In this document: piece by piece, positions 20,588-28,807 of the stretch
Layout of the letters: every line of letters starts with the position of its first letter
Numbering within the stretch: position 1 is the first letter of the stretch
Assembly: GCF_000372725.1 (NCBI RefSeq)
Contig: NW_005200333.1
Coordinates: forward strand, 401,365-465,364
From: Emiliania huxleyi CCMP1516
Taxonomy: Eukaryota; Haptophyta; Isochrysidales; Noelaerhabdaceae
Length of the DNA: 64,000 bases
Direction: 5' to 3'
Notes under the pieces: generated by a model
What the model was told of the DNA's origin: nothing
What the model saw: the letters and a program-made list of their open reading frames with translations, nothing else
Database searches by the model: none
Made by a program: the position numbers and the translations under genes

Positions 20588-20937
20588 GAAGGGCGGCCCG
20601 GGCTTCGGGTGAACAAGCCGTTCTTCGAGGACCTTTTGGGGCCGCCTTGCCGGGAAGCTTTGCCCGCAGCAGCCGCCTCTTCGGGCGACTTGCCAGCGAT
20701 GATGGGGTCGCCCGCTGCCTTGCCAGCCGCATCAGCCGCTTCCGGCGACAGGCCATCGTCAAGGGCTGCTTGAGCCGCCTCGCCCGCCGCCTCGCCAGCC
20801 GCCGCTGCCTGCTCGGGCGTGTAGCCTGCGATGATGGCGTCGCCCGCAGCTTCGCCCGCCGCATCTGCCGCATCCGGTGACAAGCCGTCGTCGAGCGCCT
20901 TCTGAGCCGCCTTGCCGGCATGGAAGAATTCACGCAC
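20588..20937 (-). CDS. Partial Ala/Gly-rich repeat protein beside the gap
   Basis: On the minus strand two units of about 42 residues alternate AALDDGLSPEAADAAG and AAGDAIIAGYTPEQAAAA, a regular, non-random Ala/Gly/Asp/Pro repeat. A basic segment (GGPKRSSKNGLFTRSPGR) follows and enters the gap. It may be the N-terminal region of the GT47 gene or part of another gene joined by the assembler. Its 5' end overlaps the start of the plus-strand gene at 20920, which makes one of the two starts doubtful. Confidence 0.5.
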
Positions 20938-23900
20938 GTAGTGGCGGATCCCACAAGGCAGACCGCATACTTAGGAGCGTACGCTGGCGTGTGGAAGACG
21001 GACAACATGCGCGACTTCTCTTACTTAGACACCGTGCGGCAATCGATTTACAGCATCTGGGCCGTCGCCGACGTTCAGGTGACGATTTGCACGTATGCCG
21101 CCGGCTGCTGGCACGGTGATTTGAATGTGACAGAGTTACATGATGGGTCGTCGATGGCGTTCCTAGAGAAAATCCCGTCGTACACGACGTCCCAAACTGC
21201 GAACCGCTTGCAGCTCCGAAAGAACCAGGAATCCTACAACACCGTCGCGCAGTCGCCGAGCGGGGAGTTTGCTTTAAGATATGTCCCCAGAGCGCAGCAG
21301 GGCGTCCGGGCGCTTCAGCGAGTCGACGGCGACTTGTTTACGGAAGACAACTACGAGACGTTACCGGATTTACCTCTCATCGACCCGAACAGAGGCTTTA
21401 ATTCCGAGTCGCTCCAGAAAATAGAGTACGCCTCTGACTCGCACATCTACGGCTGCGGCTTCAACCACGGCGTTTTGGAATCGATCGATGGGGGCTTCAC
21501 TTGGGCTCGGATTTGGGAAGGCAACGGCGGCGACGTCGTCGATGTGAAACTATCGCCCAGTTTTCAACAAGACTCCACAATAGTCACGCTAGTGAGGGAC
21601 ATCAACGACGAACAGCGCGTGCAAATCTACCAAAGCACCGACAGCGGCCTCAGCTGGTCGCAGATTTCAGACGTGAGATCGTGGCCGAACGTCGCCTTCG
21701 CGAGGGATGCCAACGGAGACCCGATAGTCGTCGCCCTCGAAACTTCCGGCAAGGGCATGGACGGCGAGCTTTTTGCGTATGATGGCTCCGAATTCCGCCG
21801 CGTCGGCCGCCAGCAAGTGAGTCAACGCAAAATGAAATTCGGCTTGGACGGACTCCACGTTTCGCCGACCGGTCTCCTCTGCGCGTCGTACGTCGAGGGC
21901 GGCCTCGTCTGCGGCGAGTTGGACGCCGAGTACAATTTCATCAACAAAGTCCACTCCATCCCGACGCCCTTCGCCAGGGACGACGCCAACGCGGAACTCC
22001 CGCCGAAATTCTGGCGCGCGGGGTCTAGCATCCAGCAAATTCCCATCAGAGGCTTCAACGGCAAACTCGCCTTCTCTCCGAACTTCGCAAACGACCACGC
22101 CCTCTTCGCCGCCAGCCACTACGCGTTGTACTTCTCAGGCGACGAAGGACGCACCTTCCGCAAGGTCTTCGAACTCCCGTGGCAAGCGCCGCTCGTCGAC
22201 GTTGCACCACCCTCTGCTCCGCTGCGACTCCCGCAGCCCTCCCCGCCTTCACCTCTGCCACCACCTCCGCTGCCTCCGCCGCCGCCACCGTCGCCCCTGC
22301 CGCCTCCGCTGCCGCCGCTGTCGCCCTTGCCGCTGCCGCTGCCGCCTCCACCGCGACCGCCGCCGCTGCCGCCGCCGCTGCCGCCGCCGCTGCCGCCGCC
22401 GCTGCCGCCGCCGCTGCCGCCGCCGCTGCCGCCGCCCTCGCCACCTCCACCGCCATCTCCGCCCTCGCCCATGCCGCCACTGCTACCGCCCCCACCTCCA
22501 ACGTCACCAGTACCCAGCATACCTTGCAAGGGATCCGCCGAAATCAGTGGCCTCTTTAGGCTGCTTGGCCATTCAGCCCCTCCCGGTTCTACCGCCGACT
22601 GGTGCTACCGGCTCCGCGGCTCGGATGCCTGCAGCAAAGGATATGTCGAGGCGCCTCGGGTCAATTCGCCCGCCGACCAGTGCATCAACACGCCGTGCCG
22701 CATGTGTGTCTACGAGGCAGATAGGTGCAGGGTAAGAGGAGAGAGATTCGTGAAGTGCGCCTCGCCGCCGTTGCCGCCGTCGCTGTCGCCACCCCTCCTG
22801 CCGCCGCCTTCGCCACCGTTGCCGTTCCTTGCACCAGCGCCACCACCCAGGCTGCCGGCAGTCGGACCACCGCAGTCTCCGCCGCCGCTCCCGCGGTCCT
22901 TCCCCGAGGTTCGCTTCCTTGACCCTCCACCGCCAGTGGGAGGGATGGTGCTGTTCAGCGCCGTACAGGAGGTGTGCAGGGCCCGCGGGCTTGGCTGGGA
23001 CCTCGTCTCGATCAGAAACACCGCGCACGTGATCTGGCTCCGCAACGAGGCCATCTTCGCCGGCGTGAATCTACCCGCCTTCAGCGGGGTACCGCTGGCC
23101 TTCGACCCCTATCACGTCGGCACGCGCTACTACGACCTGACGAACATGACGCGAGATGTGACGCCAATTTTCGACGAGCTCCGGAGCCAGGGCTGGCCAG
23201 GAGACTACCACACCAGGCAGAACTCGTTCTGTGAGAACAGCGGCCAGCCGTACGCAGGGTTTGGCTACCGGCCGTACCCGATGCCTGGCATTTCGGACTG
23301 GGGGCGGTGCCTGCCCATGAACCGGGTGATATGCGAGTTCACCGCCAGCCCACCCATGCCACCACAACCGCTGCTGCCGCCTCCGTCCCCGTCGCCTCCA
23401 ATACCGCCCTCGCCCCCTTCACTTCCACCGCCGCCGTTGTCGCCGCCGCCGCCGTCGCCCTCTCTTCCCTCGCCACCAGCGCCAACGCCTCCCCCTGCCT
23501 GCGCGACGACATGCATCAACACGGTCCTGGCCCCACCGTTGCCTCCGCCGCCAGCACTGCCTCTGCCACCAACACCGCCGCCACCGAAGCGCTTTCACCG
23601 TTGGAACTGGCGTCAAATCACCTGCCCTTGCATGGCCTCGCTGGTGAAGAGCGGCGACCTCATCCCCGACGAGTGGGGTTTCGTGACGAAGGATCAAACC
23701 GTCGAGGCGATGCTCAACGTCGGGATCTCGGAGAAGGCGGCCGTGGAAATGGCGGACGGCAACTTCGATCACCTCCCTGATCCCAAGCGGCTCAACCTCT
23801 TCCTGATGAACACGATCATCACCCAGGAGGATATGGAGGGAATGATTCCCGACCCGCCTGGCCCACTCGAGCACTTCCGAAGCACCGGCATCCGGGACAG

Positions 23901-24591
23901 AAGATCGCCATCCGCATTCCTCTACCAGAAGCTCGACGACTGCCAACACTTCGACGAAATCCCCGGCGAGTTTAGCGTTTTGGACGTGCAGGAGTGTGTA
24001 ATACTCGTATGGGACCACGAGAACAAGACGGAGGTCTTCGACTCACGGCCCGCCGTTCTCAACTCCAACGATGTCAACGAGGACAAGCGGCCCGACACTT
24101 GCCTGGTGACAGATAGCGGCCGAGTCTCTTGCCCCTCGCAGCTTCACGGCTCCATCAACTTCTTCATGCACGAGTTTGGCACTCCGACTGGCATGAAGGC
24201 GGTCATGACCGCGGACGAGATGCGGAACCTCTGGCTGCTCAGCGAGTTCCCTGCCGCATTCAAGGCACGCTCCCCGAGACATTGCATAGACAAGGAGGAT
24301 CCAACGGCCGAGGGCTGTTCGGCCTGCTTGGACCTTGTCGGCGACGCCGTCGCTGGCTCTGTCGAGGCTCAGCGCTACTGCCGATGCTTGCTTGCCAAAC
24401 GTCTGAGCCAGGCAGAGGTCGACTTGATCCCCGACTACACCAGGCTCGGGTGCCCAACCTGCTGCTTCGCCACCAAGGAGGATTCTGATGGCCGCAACGC
24501 TACCGAAGCTCTGGCCAGGGGGATGCTGCGCGAGATCGACGGGTGCGAGCCGTACTGCGTCGCGACCGGCTCCTTTTCGAATGGCATTTGA
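20920..24591 (+). CDS. Beta-propeller / Pro-rich / lectin-like giant extracellular protein
   Basis: One uninterrupted 1,223-codon frame. Residues 1-420 carry Asp-box repeats of the BNR/sialidase or sortilin type (SIDGGFTWARI about 188, STDSGLSWSQI about 239, SGDEGRTFRKV about 406), indicating a beta-propeller. Residues 427-532 are nearly pure Pro/Leu/Ser. A small Cys-rich module follows (WCYRLRGSDACSKG, CRMCVYEADRC, 536-615), then more Pro linker and a region like a C-type lectin fold (EVCRARGLGWDLVSIRNTAH ... MNRVICEF, 674-807). After a third Pro linker comes a C-terminal domain starting RQITCPCMASLVKSGDLIPD, faintly like heme-thiolate peroxidases around a Pro-Cys-Pro site (unproven). No signal peptide is seen at ATG 20920, so the 5' end may be incomplete. 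The first 1.3 kb is visibly less GC-rich than neighbouring genes. Confidence 0.75.
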   Translation: MEEFTHVVADPTRQTAYLGAYAGVWKTDNMRDFSYLDTVRQSIYSIWAVADVQVTICTYAAGCWHGDLNVTELHDGSSMAFLEKIPSYTTSQTANRLQLRKNQESYNTVAQSPSGEFALRYVPRAQQGVRALQRVDGDLFTEDNYETLPDLPLIDPNRGFNSESLQKIEYASDSHIYGCGFNHGVLESIDGGFTWARIWEGNGGDVVDVKLSPSFQQDSTIVTLVRDINDEQRVQIYQSTDSGLSWSQISDVRSWPNVAFARDANGDPIVVALETSGKGMDGELFAYDGSEFRRVGRQQVSQRKMKFGLDGLHVSPTGLLCASYVEGGLVCGELDAEYNFINKVHSIPTPFARDDANAELPPKFWRAGSSIQQIPIRGFNGKLAFSPNFANDHALFAASHYALYFSGDEGRTFRKVFELPWQAPLVDVAPPSAPLRLPQPSPPSPLPPPPLPPPPPPSPLPPPLPPLSPLPLPLPPPPRPPPLPPPLPPPLPPPLPPPLPPPLPPPSPPPPPSPPSPMPPLLPPPPPTSPVPSIPCKGSAEISGLFRLLGHSAPPGSTADWCYRLRGSDACSKGYVEAPRVNSPADQCINTPCRMCVYEADRCRVRGERFVKCASPPLPPSLSPPLLPPPSPPLPFLAPAPPPRLPAVGPPQSPPPLPRSFPEVRFLDPPPPVGGMVLFSAVQEVCRARGLGWDLVSIRNTAHVIWLRNEAIFAGVNLPAFSGVPLAFDPYHVGTRYYDLTNMTRDVTPIFDELRSQGWPGDYHTRQNSFCENSGQPYAGFGYRPYPMPGISDWGRCLPMNRVICEFTASPPMPPQPLLPPPSPSPPIPPSPPSLPPPPLSPPPPSPSLPSPPAPTPPPACATTCINTVLAPPLPPPPALPLPPTPPPPKRFHRWNWRQITCPCMASLVKSGDLIPDEWGFVTKDQTVEAMLNVGISEKAAVEMADGNFDHLPDPKRLNLFLMNTIITQEDMEGMIPDPPGPLEHFRSTGIRDRRSPSAFLYQKLDDCQHFDEIPGEFSVLDVQECVILVWDHENKTEVFDSRPAVLNSNDVNEDKRPDTCLVTDSGRVSCPSQLHGSINFFMHEFGTPTGMKAVMTADEMRNLWLLSEFPAAFKARSPRHCIDKEDPTAEGCSACLDLVGDAVAGSVEAQRYCRCLLAKRLSQAEVDLIPDYTRLGCPTCCFATKEDSDGRNATEALARGMLREIDGCEPYCVATGSFSNGI

Positions 24592-25242
24592 CGGACTCAC
24601 AACTCTCTCCAAGTCCAACCCCTCTGAAACCCAATTCTCTTTATTCGACGCGAAACGGGGCCATCGGGCGATCGACCAAGCGAGCCCCCTGCCTGCGGTT
24701 GTATTGCAATATTTGTTTCGCTCCGCGGGGAATAGGCAGGTGTCGGCGCGCCCGCACACTATTATATAGAATATATAGGTCCTTAGTAATAGGAATAGTG
24801 CGTTTTTTGTGGCGCGCGCGAAGTCTCTCAAGCTCAGAGGGGAGACTAGCTCTACGCGGCTTTAGGCCCCCTATCCGGGTAGGAGCCCGAAGCCAGCCAC
24901 GAGCCAGCGGATGTGACAAACATTGAAAAACACATGGCGAGATCGAGGCATGGGGCGGCGGACAAATATGGAACTGCGTAGGCGTTTGGGCGCGTCTCAT
25001 GGCGCCTCGAGAGTGCCCCGCCCAAAGCCTCCTGCGCAGGGGGTGAGGGGAGGTGGAGGGAGGCTTGCACCGGGTTGCCCCCCCTGGGCATCTGCAGCCT
25101 GCTGCGCAGAGGCGGCGAGGGTACCAGGCTGTGCCGACTGTGCCGCGCGAGGATGCCTCGAGGCGTGCGGCGCAGTGCTGCCATGGTGCCAAGAAGCCGC
25201 ATCTCCAGCGCCACCCCTCCCTCGAACTGCTCGATCTCGGCT
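24592..25242. other. Intergenic
   Basis: It contains an AT-rich palindromic stretch (ATTATATAGAATATATAGG, about 24762) and, at 24864-24912, CCCCCTATCCGGGTAGGAGCC, a relative of CCCCCTATCTGGCTAGGAGCC at 17624, so a short dispersed repeat. No gene is supported. Confidence 0.5.
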
Positions 25243-26996
25243 CTATCTCGGCTGCAGGCGAGGCTGTGGCTGTGGGCCTGTGTACCGCGCGCCTGCTGGT
25301 CCGCCCGTGGTGCGAGCGGAGCCTCGGCTCGCCGAGGAGCGTCTGGCGCTGCCCTCGAAGACCCAGCACTCCACCACTAGGGCGCGAAACTCTGGCCTCC
25401 CGCCCAGCGGCTCGTTGCCTACTCTCGGGCAAGCTCGGGTCGCCTCGGGCCCTCGCGTCGCCTCTCGCCTCCCGGCCCAGCGGCCCGTCGCCGTAGGTGG
25501 AGTCCGCCCCTCCGCCGCCGCTCGAGCCGAACTCGAGACTCTCGTCCAGGTAGAGGCCCGGGTGCAGCGCCGTGCGCGCCGAGCCGGCGCCGCGCGCCCG
25601 CGCGCCAAACGCGATGCCACAGGCCGAGCCGTGGACAAAGTGGCTGTCGGACCTACAGGAAAGGTCTAGGAAGGGTCTAGGAAGGGTCCAGGAAAGGTCC
25701 AGGAAAGGTCCCAGGACAAAGCGGCTGTCGGACCGCGTCCACGGGAAGACCTAGGAGAGGGTCAGGAGAGGTCCAGGAGAGGGAGGGGAGAGGTCGGTGC
25801 CGCGCGTGAGGAAGCGGCCCTCAGCCGCGGGTGCGCCGTGAAGAGGAAGCACTCGCCTGACAGGCGCCCGGTACGCCTCACATCGCCGTGCGTCGTGGTG
25901 GTGGTGGTGGTGGTGGTGGTGGTGGTGGTGGTGGTGGTGGTGGTGGTGGTGGTGGTGGTGGTGGTGGTGGTGGTGGTGGTGGTGGTGGTGGTGGTGGTGG
26001 TGGTGGTGGTGGTGGTGCGTCGGTGCCGTGCCCCGACCCGCCGCCTCGAGGAGGGGCGGGTGGCAGGGGACGGGCGGGTGGCGGCGGTGACGGGCGGCAG
26101 GGGACGGGTGGACGGGCGGCGGGCGGCGGTGACGGGCGGGGGGCGCTCGCCCGTGCCAAAGTAGTGCGACGCGTCTGCGCGCCACGACTCGGAAGCAAAG
26201 CCGCCGAAGACGCTGCCGTCCGCGTCGAGCACCACGAGCAGCGAGGGGCCGCGCGAGGCGAGGCGGCGGTAGAGGGTCTGCAGCGAGCAGCCGTGCTGGT
26301 CGGTCGAGAAGGCCAGCCGCCAGTCGTGCTGCCGCAGCCGAACCGGCAGCGCGGCGCGCAGCGGGCACAGCGCTGCGAGCGGGAGCACCTGCAAGTCGCG
26401 CATGGCAGTGAGCGCTGCGGTGGGCCATCCTTTCATACACGCCCCCCCCCAGGAGTGGCGGCAGCAGTGGCGACACACGCGGGGACAGGGAGTGGTGGCA
26501 GCAGTGGCGACAGCGGGGACAGTGAGGGGCGGCGGCAGCAGCGGGCCACCGTATGCAGCTCGGAAGAGGAGCCAAGCAGCGAAGGCGGGTCGGCGGTGCT
26601 GTCGCTCTCCAGCGCGGGGCACGGGATCGCGGCGCTCGGCGCCCTGCTCCTCGCCGGTCCAGACGGCGCCACCTCTGCCGCGAATGCATCACTTTCGGCC
26701 TCAGAGCGCCGGCTCTTGAGCAGCCACGGCCGGAGCGGCGGCGCCGCGGCTGCGACGTGCAGCCGCATGTTGCGCAACAGACGGCCCGTATGGCTCGTGT
26801 CGATGAAGCGAAAATTGCGCTGCTGCTTTGAGCCAGAAGCCTCAGCGACGGCGAGCGGCGATGCCGACTTTGTCCGCCTGCGGAGTTTGCGGACGACGAG
26901 GGCCACTCCAAAGAGGATGACGGTGAACGCGGCCATCATGCTGTGGCGCTGGACTAGCACCGTCTCGTAGCGGAGCACGTCCTGGATTGACAGCAT
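25243..26996 (-). CDS. TLDc-domain protein with N-terminal membrane anchor
   Basis: TLDc domains occur in OXR1/NCOA7/TLDC proteins that protect against oxidative stress or regulate the V-ATPase. Six exons give one frame of 359 codons: 26996-26550, 26388-26151, 25856-25819, 25750-25734 (only 17 nt), 25652-25492, 25418-25243. Exon 1 has a transmembrane helix (MMAAFTVILFGVALVV) followed by basic residues. The rest follows the TLDc consensus: WRLAFSTDQHGCSLQTLY, LLVVLDADGSVFGGF, YFGTGECFLF, VFPWTRSDSHFVHG, GLYLDESLEFGSS, STYGNEPLGG and FRALVVECWVFE. Three introns are GC-AG. Introns 4 and 5 start with near copies of the following exon's start. Intron 2 holds a long (CCA)n run. Confidence 0.88.
25895..26016. 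repeat. (GTG)n / (CAC)n microsatellite inside a TLDc intron
   Basis: About 40 uninterrupted GTG triplets on the plus strand, within intron 2 of the TLDc gene. The poly-Val, poly-Gly, poly-His and poly-Pro frames here are artefacts. Confidence 0.95.
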
Positions 26997-27273
26997 TCAG
27001 GCGAATGAGGACGCTTGATAAACCGCGAAGGCGACTGGGTTCGGGCTCGTTGCCGTCAAGGGGGCGGTGACCGCCCGTAGGTTAGGGTGAAGTTGAGGCG
27101 CCACAGAGTTTCTTGCTAAGTGGTAGGTATCTTAATGCACAGCCACACGACCTCTGGAGCGGCGACACATCTACATATCGATCGGCAGGCAAAACTCGTT
27201 CTCTGTCCGTCAGCACCTTGCCTTTGCGATTCCCGCCCTTCCCCGAGAGGGTGAAACCTCATGCGCGGCCATG

Positions 27274-28323
27274 TCATACCGACATGCCTAGCGGGGGCTC
27301 CAGCACCTCCGGCACCGGCAAGACGCAGAGCCACACGCGAAGCAACGTGGACGGGCTCGAGCGGAAGCGGAAGCGCCACCGGCCGTCGAAGCGCCGCGCA
27401 TCGAGAACGGCGCGGAAGAAGATGAGGAGGCAGAAGAGGCAGTGCAGGCCGTACGCGGCGCCGAGGTGCCAAATCGCGTGGCCGATGGCACGAAAGCCGT
27501 CGGGCATGGCGTCGCAGCCCTGCTCGACGACGTTCCAGCAGACGAAGCCGAAGAGATACGACGCCACCCCGACCCAGAGGTACACGCGTGCCGCGCCCAG
27601 CAGCGCCCATTCGGAAGCAGGCGCAGGCGAGTCCTTCTGGTCGCCCTCGCAAAGCCCCGCCGGCTCGTCCGATGTGGCGGTCGAGACCAGGTGCGAGCCC
27701 GTGGGTTGGATCATGTGCGACATGCCGCAGTGTAGCATCGCCGCCGCGGTGAGCACCATCAAGAGGATCGGTAGGTTGAAGAATAGCACAAAGCTTCCGG
27801 GGATCGCAAGCAGCCCGCCAAACGGCGCGACCCTTGTCATGCCGAGCGGCGTCATGACCGCGCAGACGAGCAGCCAGACGCACCCGATGCAGACGGTGCG
27901 TAGCGACGGCCCGGCGGACACGCAGCACGAGCACCACCGTGGCCACACGAGCTCGACCAGCGTCTCGAACCACAGCGCAGCAGCAAGATTCACCGCCAGG
28001 ATCATGCTCGCGCCATCCCAGAAGTCGAAATAGACGTTGTGGGTGATGTGATTCATCATCGATGTGATGCCATTGAGCAGGATCAGGATGTTCAGATAGC
28101 GGGCCACCGGGATCGAGTGTCTGGCGGTCAACAGCTCATACCCACCGAGAAAAATGATGAATGCCGCGGTCGCCGCCGCACCTGGCTCAAGCTTGCCGGG
28201 ACGCTCGCCCACGAATGGCGGCTCTTCGGGCCAAGGGCCGGTGCGGTTTGAGAGCGCCAAGAGGGACTCGCAGAAGCCGCCCGAGCGGATCGAACGCAGC
28301 CATTCAGTGCCGGTGCTGTTCAT
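27274..28323 (-). CDS. Alkaline-ceramidase-like (CREST superfamily) multi-pass membrane hydrolase
   Basis: Single exon of 349 residues from ATG 28323 (MNSTGTEWLRSIRSGG). At least six hydrophobic segments are visible (AFIIFLGGYELL, YLNILILLNGITSMM, FVLFFNLPILLMVL, VYLWVGVASYLFGFVCW and others). Metal-site residues of the CREST superfamily can be placed: SMMNHITHNVYFDFWDGASM near residues 90-110 (His, then Asp and Ser) and IGHAIWHLGAAYGLH near residue 280, which matches the alkaline ceramidase C-terminal HxxxH helix. The likely activity is zinc-dependent amide hydrolysis of a sphingolipid in ER or Golgi membranes. It could also be another CREST member. Upstream in-frame codons to 28470 encode a Lys-rich extension and are not favoured. 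Confidence 0.7.
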   Translation of the reverse strand: MNSTGTEWLRSIRSGGFCESLLALSNRTGPWPEEPPFVGERPGKLEPGAAATAAFIIFLGGYELLTARHSIPVARYLNILILLNGITSMMNHITHNVYFDFWDGASMILAVNLAAALWFETLVELVWPRWCSCCVSAGPSLRTVCIGCVWLLVCAVMTPLGMTRVAPFGGLLAIPGSFVLFFNLPILLMVLTAAAMLHCGMSHMIQPTGSHLVSTATSDEPAGLCEGDQKDSPAPASEWALLGAARVYLWVGVASYLFGFVCWNVVEQGCDAMPDGFRAIGHAIWHLGAAYGLHCLFCLLIFFRAVLDARRFDGRWRFRFRSSPSTLLRVWLCVLPVPEVLEPPLGMSV

Positions 28324-28329
28324 CGAAAG

Positions 28330-28807
28330 GATGTCGCGCTGGGAATGGCGTCTCGGACCGACGAGAGCAGGAGACACAGCGGCCCGATGGTTCTCTTTTT
28401 CTTCAAGCAAGAATTCAAGAAAGAGCCAAGCTTCCCGTCGGTTCAGCTTTTTCTTTCTTTTCGAGAGCAATGCTCTGGGAAACTAGTTCGAGGGCAATGC
28501 TCACCGAACCAGTTCATGAACCAGTTCGCCAGTTCGCGGCACTCTCGAAAGCTGCTCCCGTAACGTCTCTAACCGCCCGCCGCGCATAACTGAGTCCTCA
28601 TCACCTCCTTACCTACATACATAGGTAGAAAGGTGAAGAACAGCCAGGCCCGGACTGGACACTGTTGGGTATTTACTTTTTTCGCAACACCGCTGGGCGA
28701 CCGCTGTCAGGCTTCATGCCTTCGCCTGTGCTTCGCCTGTGCCCGTGTGAGTGCGTGTTGAAGGTTGAAGGAGAGTATACATCGAGGCACACGCACGCAC
28801 TCCCGAG
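28330..28807. other. Divergent intergenic region
   Basis: Separates the ceramidase-like gene (-) from the MFS gene (+). It contains two GAG(A/G)GCAATGCTC copies (about 28465 and 28491) and repeated GAACCAGTTC blocks (28505-28535). Confidence 0.45.

Noticed and set aside
18420-21008. One 862-residue protein spanning the gap
   Set aside because: The gap is 100 placeholder Ns. The frame beyond it gives an Arg-rich shadow, while the Ala-repeat frame there is clearly the better one.
22055-22559. Ala-rich and Gly-rich frames opposite the propeller gene
   Set aside because: They arise from the CCG-repeat Pro linker and have no domain beyond it.
25838-26164. Poly-Val, poly-His and poly-Gly frames
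   Set aside because: Products of a (GTG)n microsatellite that lies in a TLDc intron.
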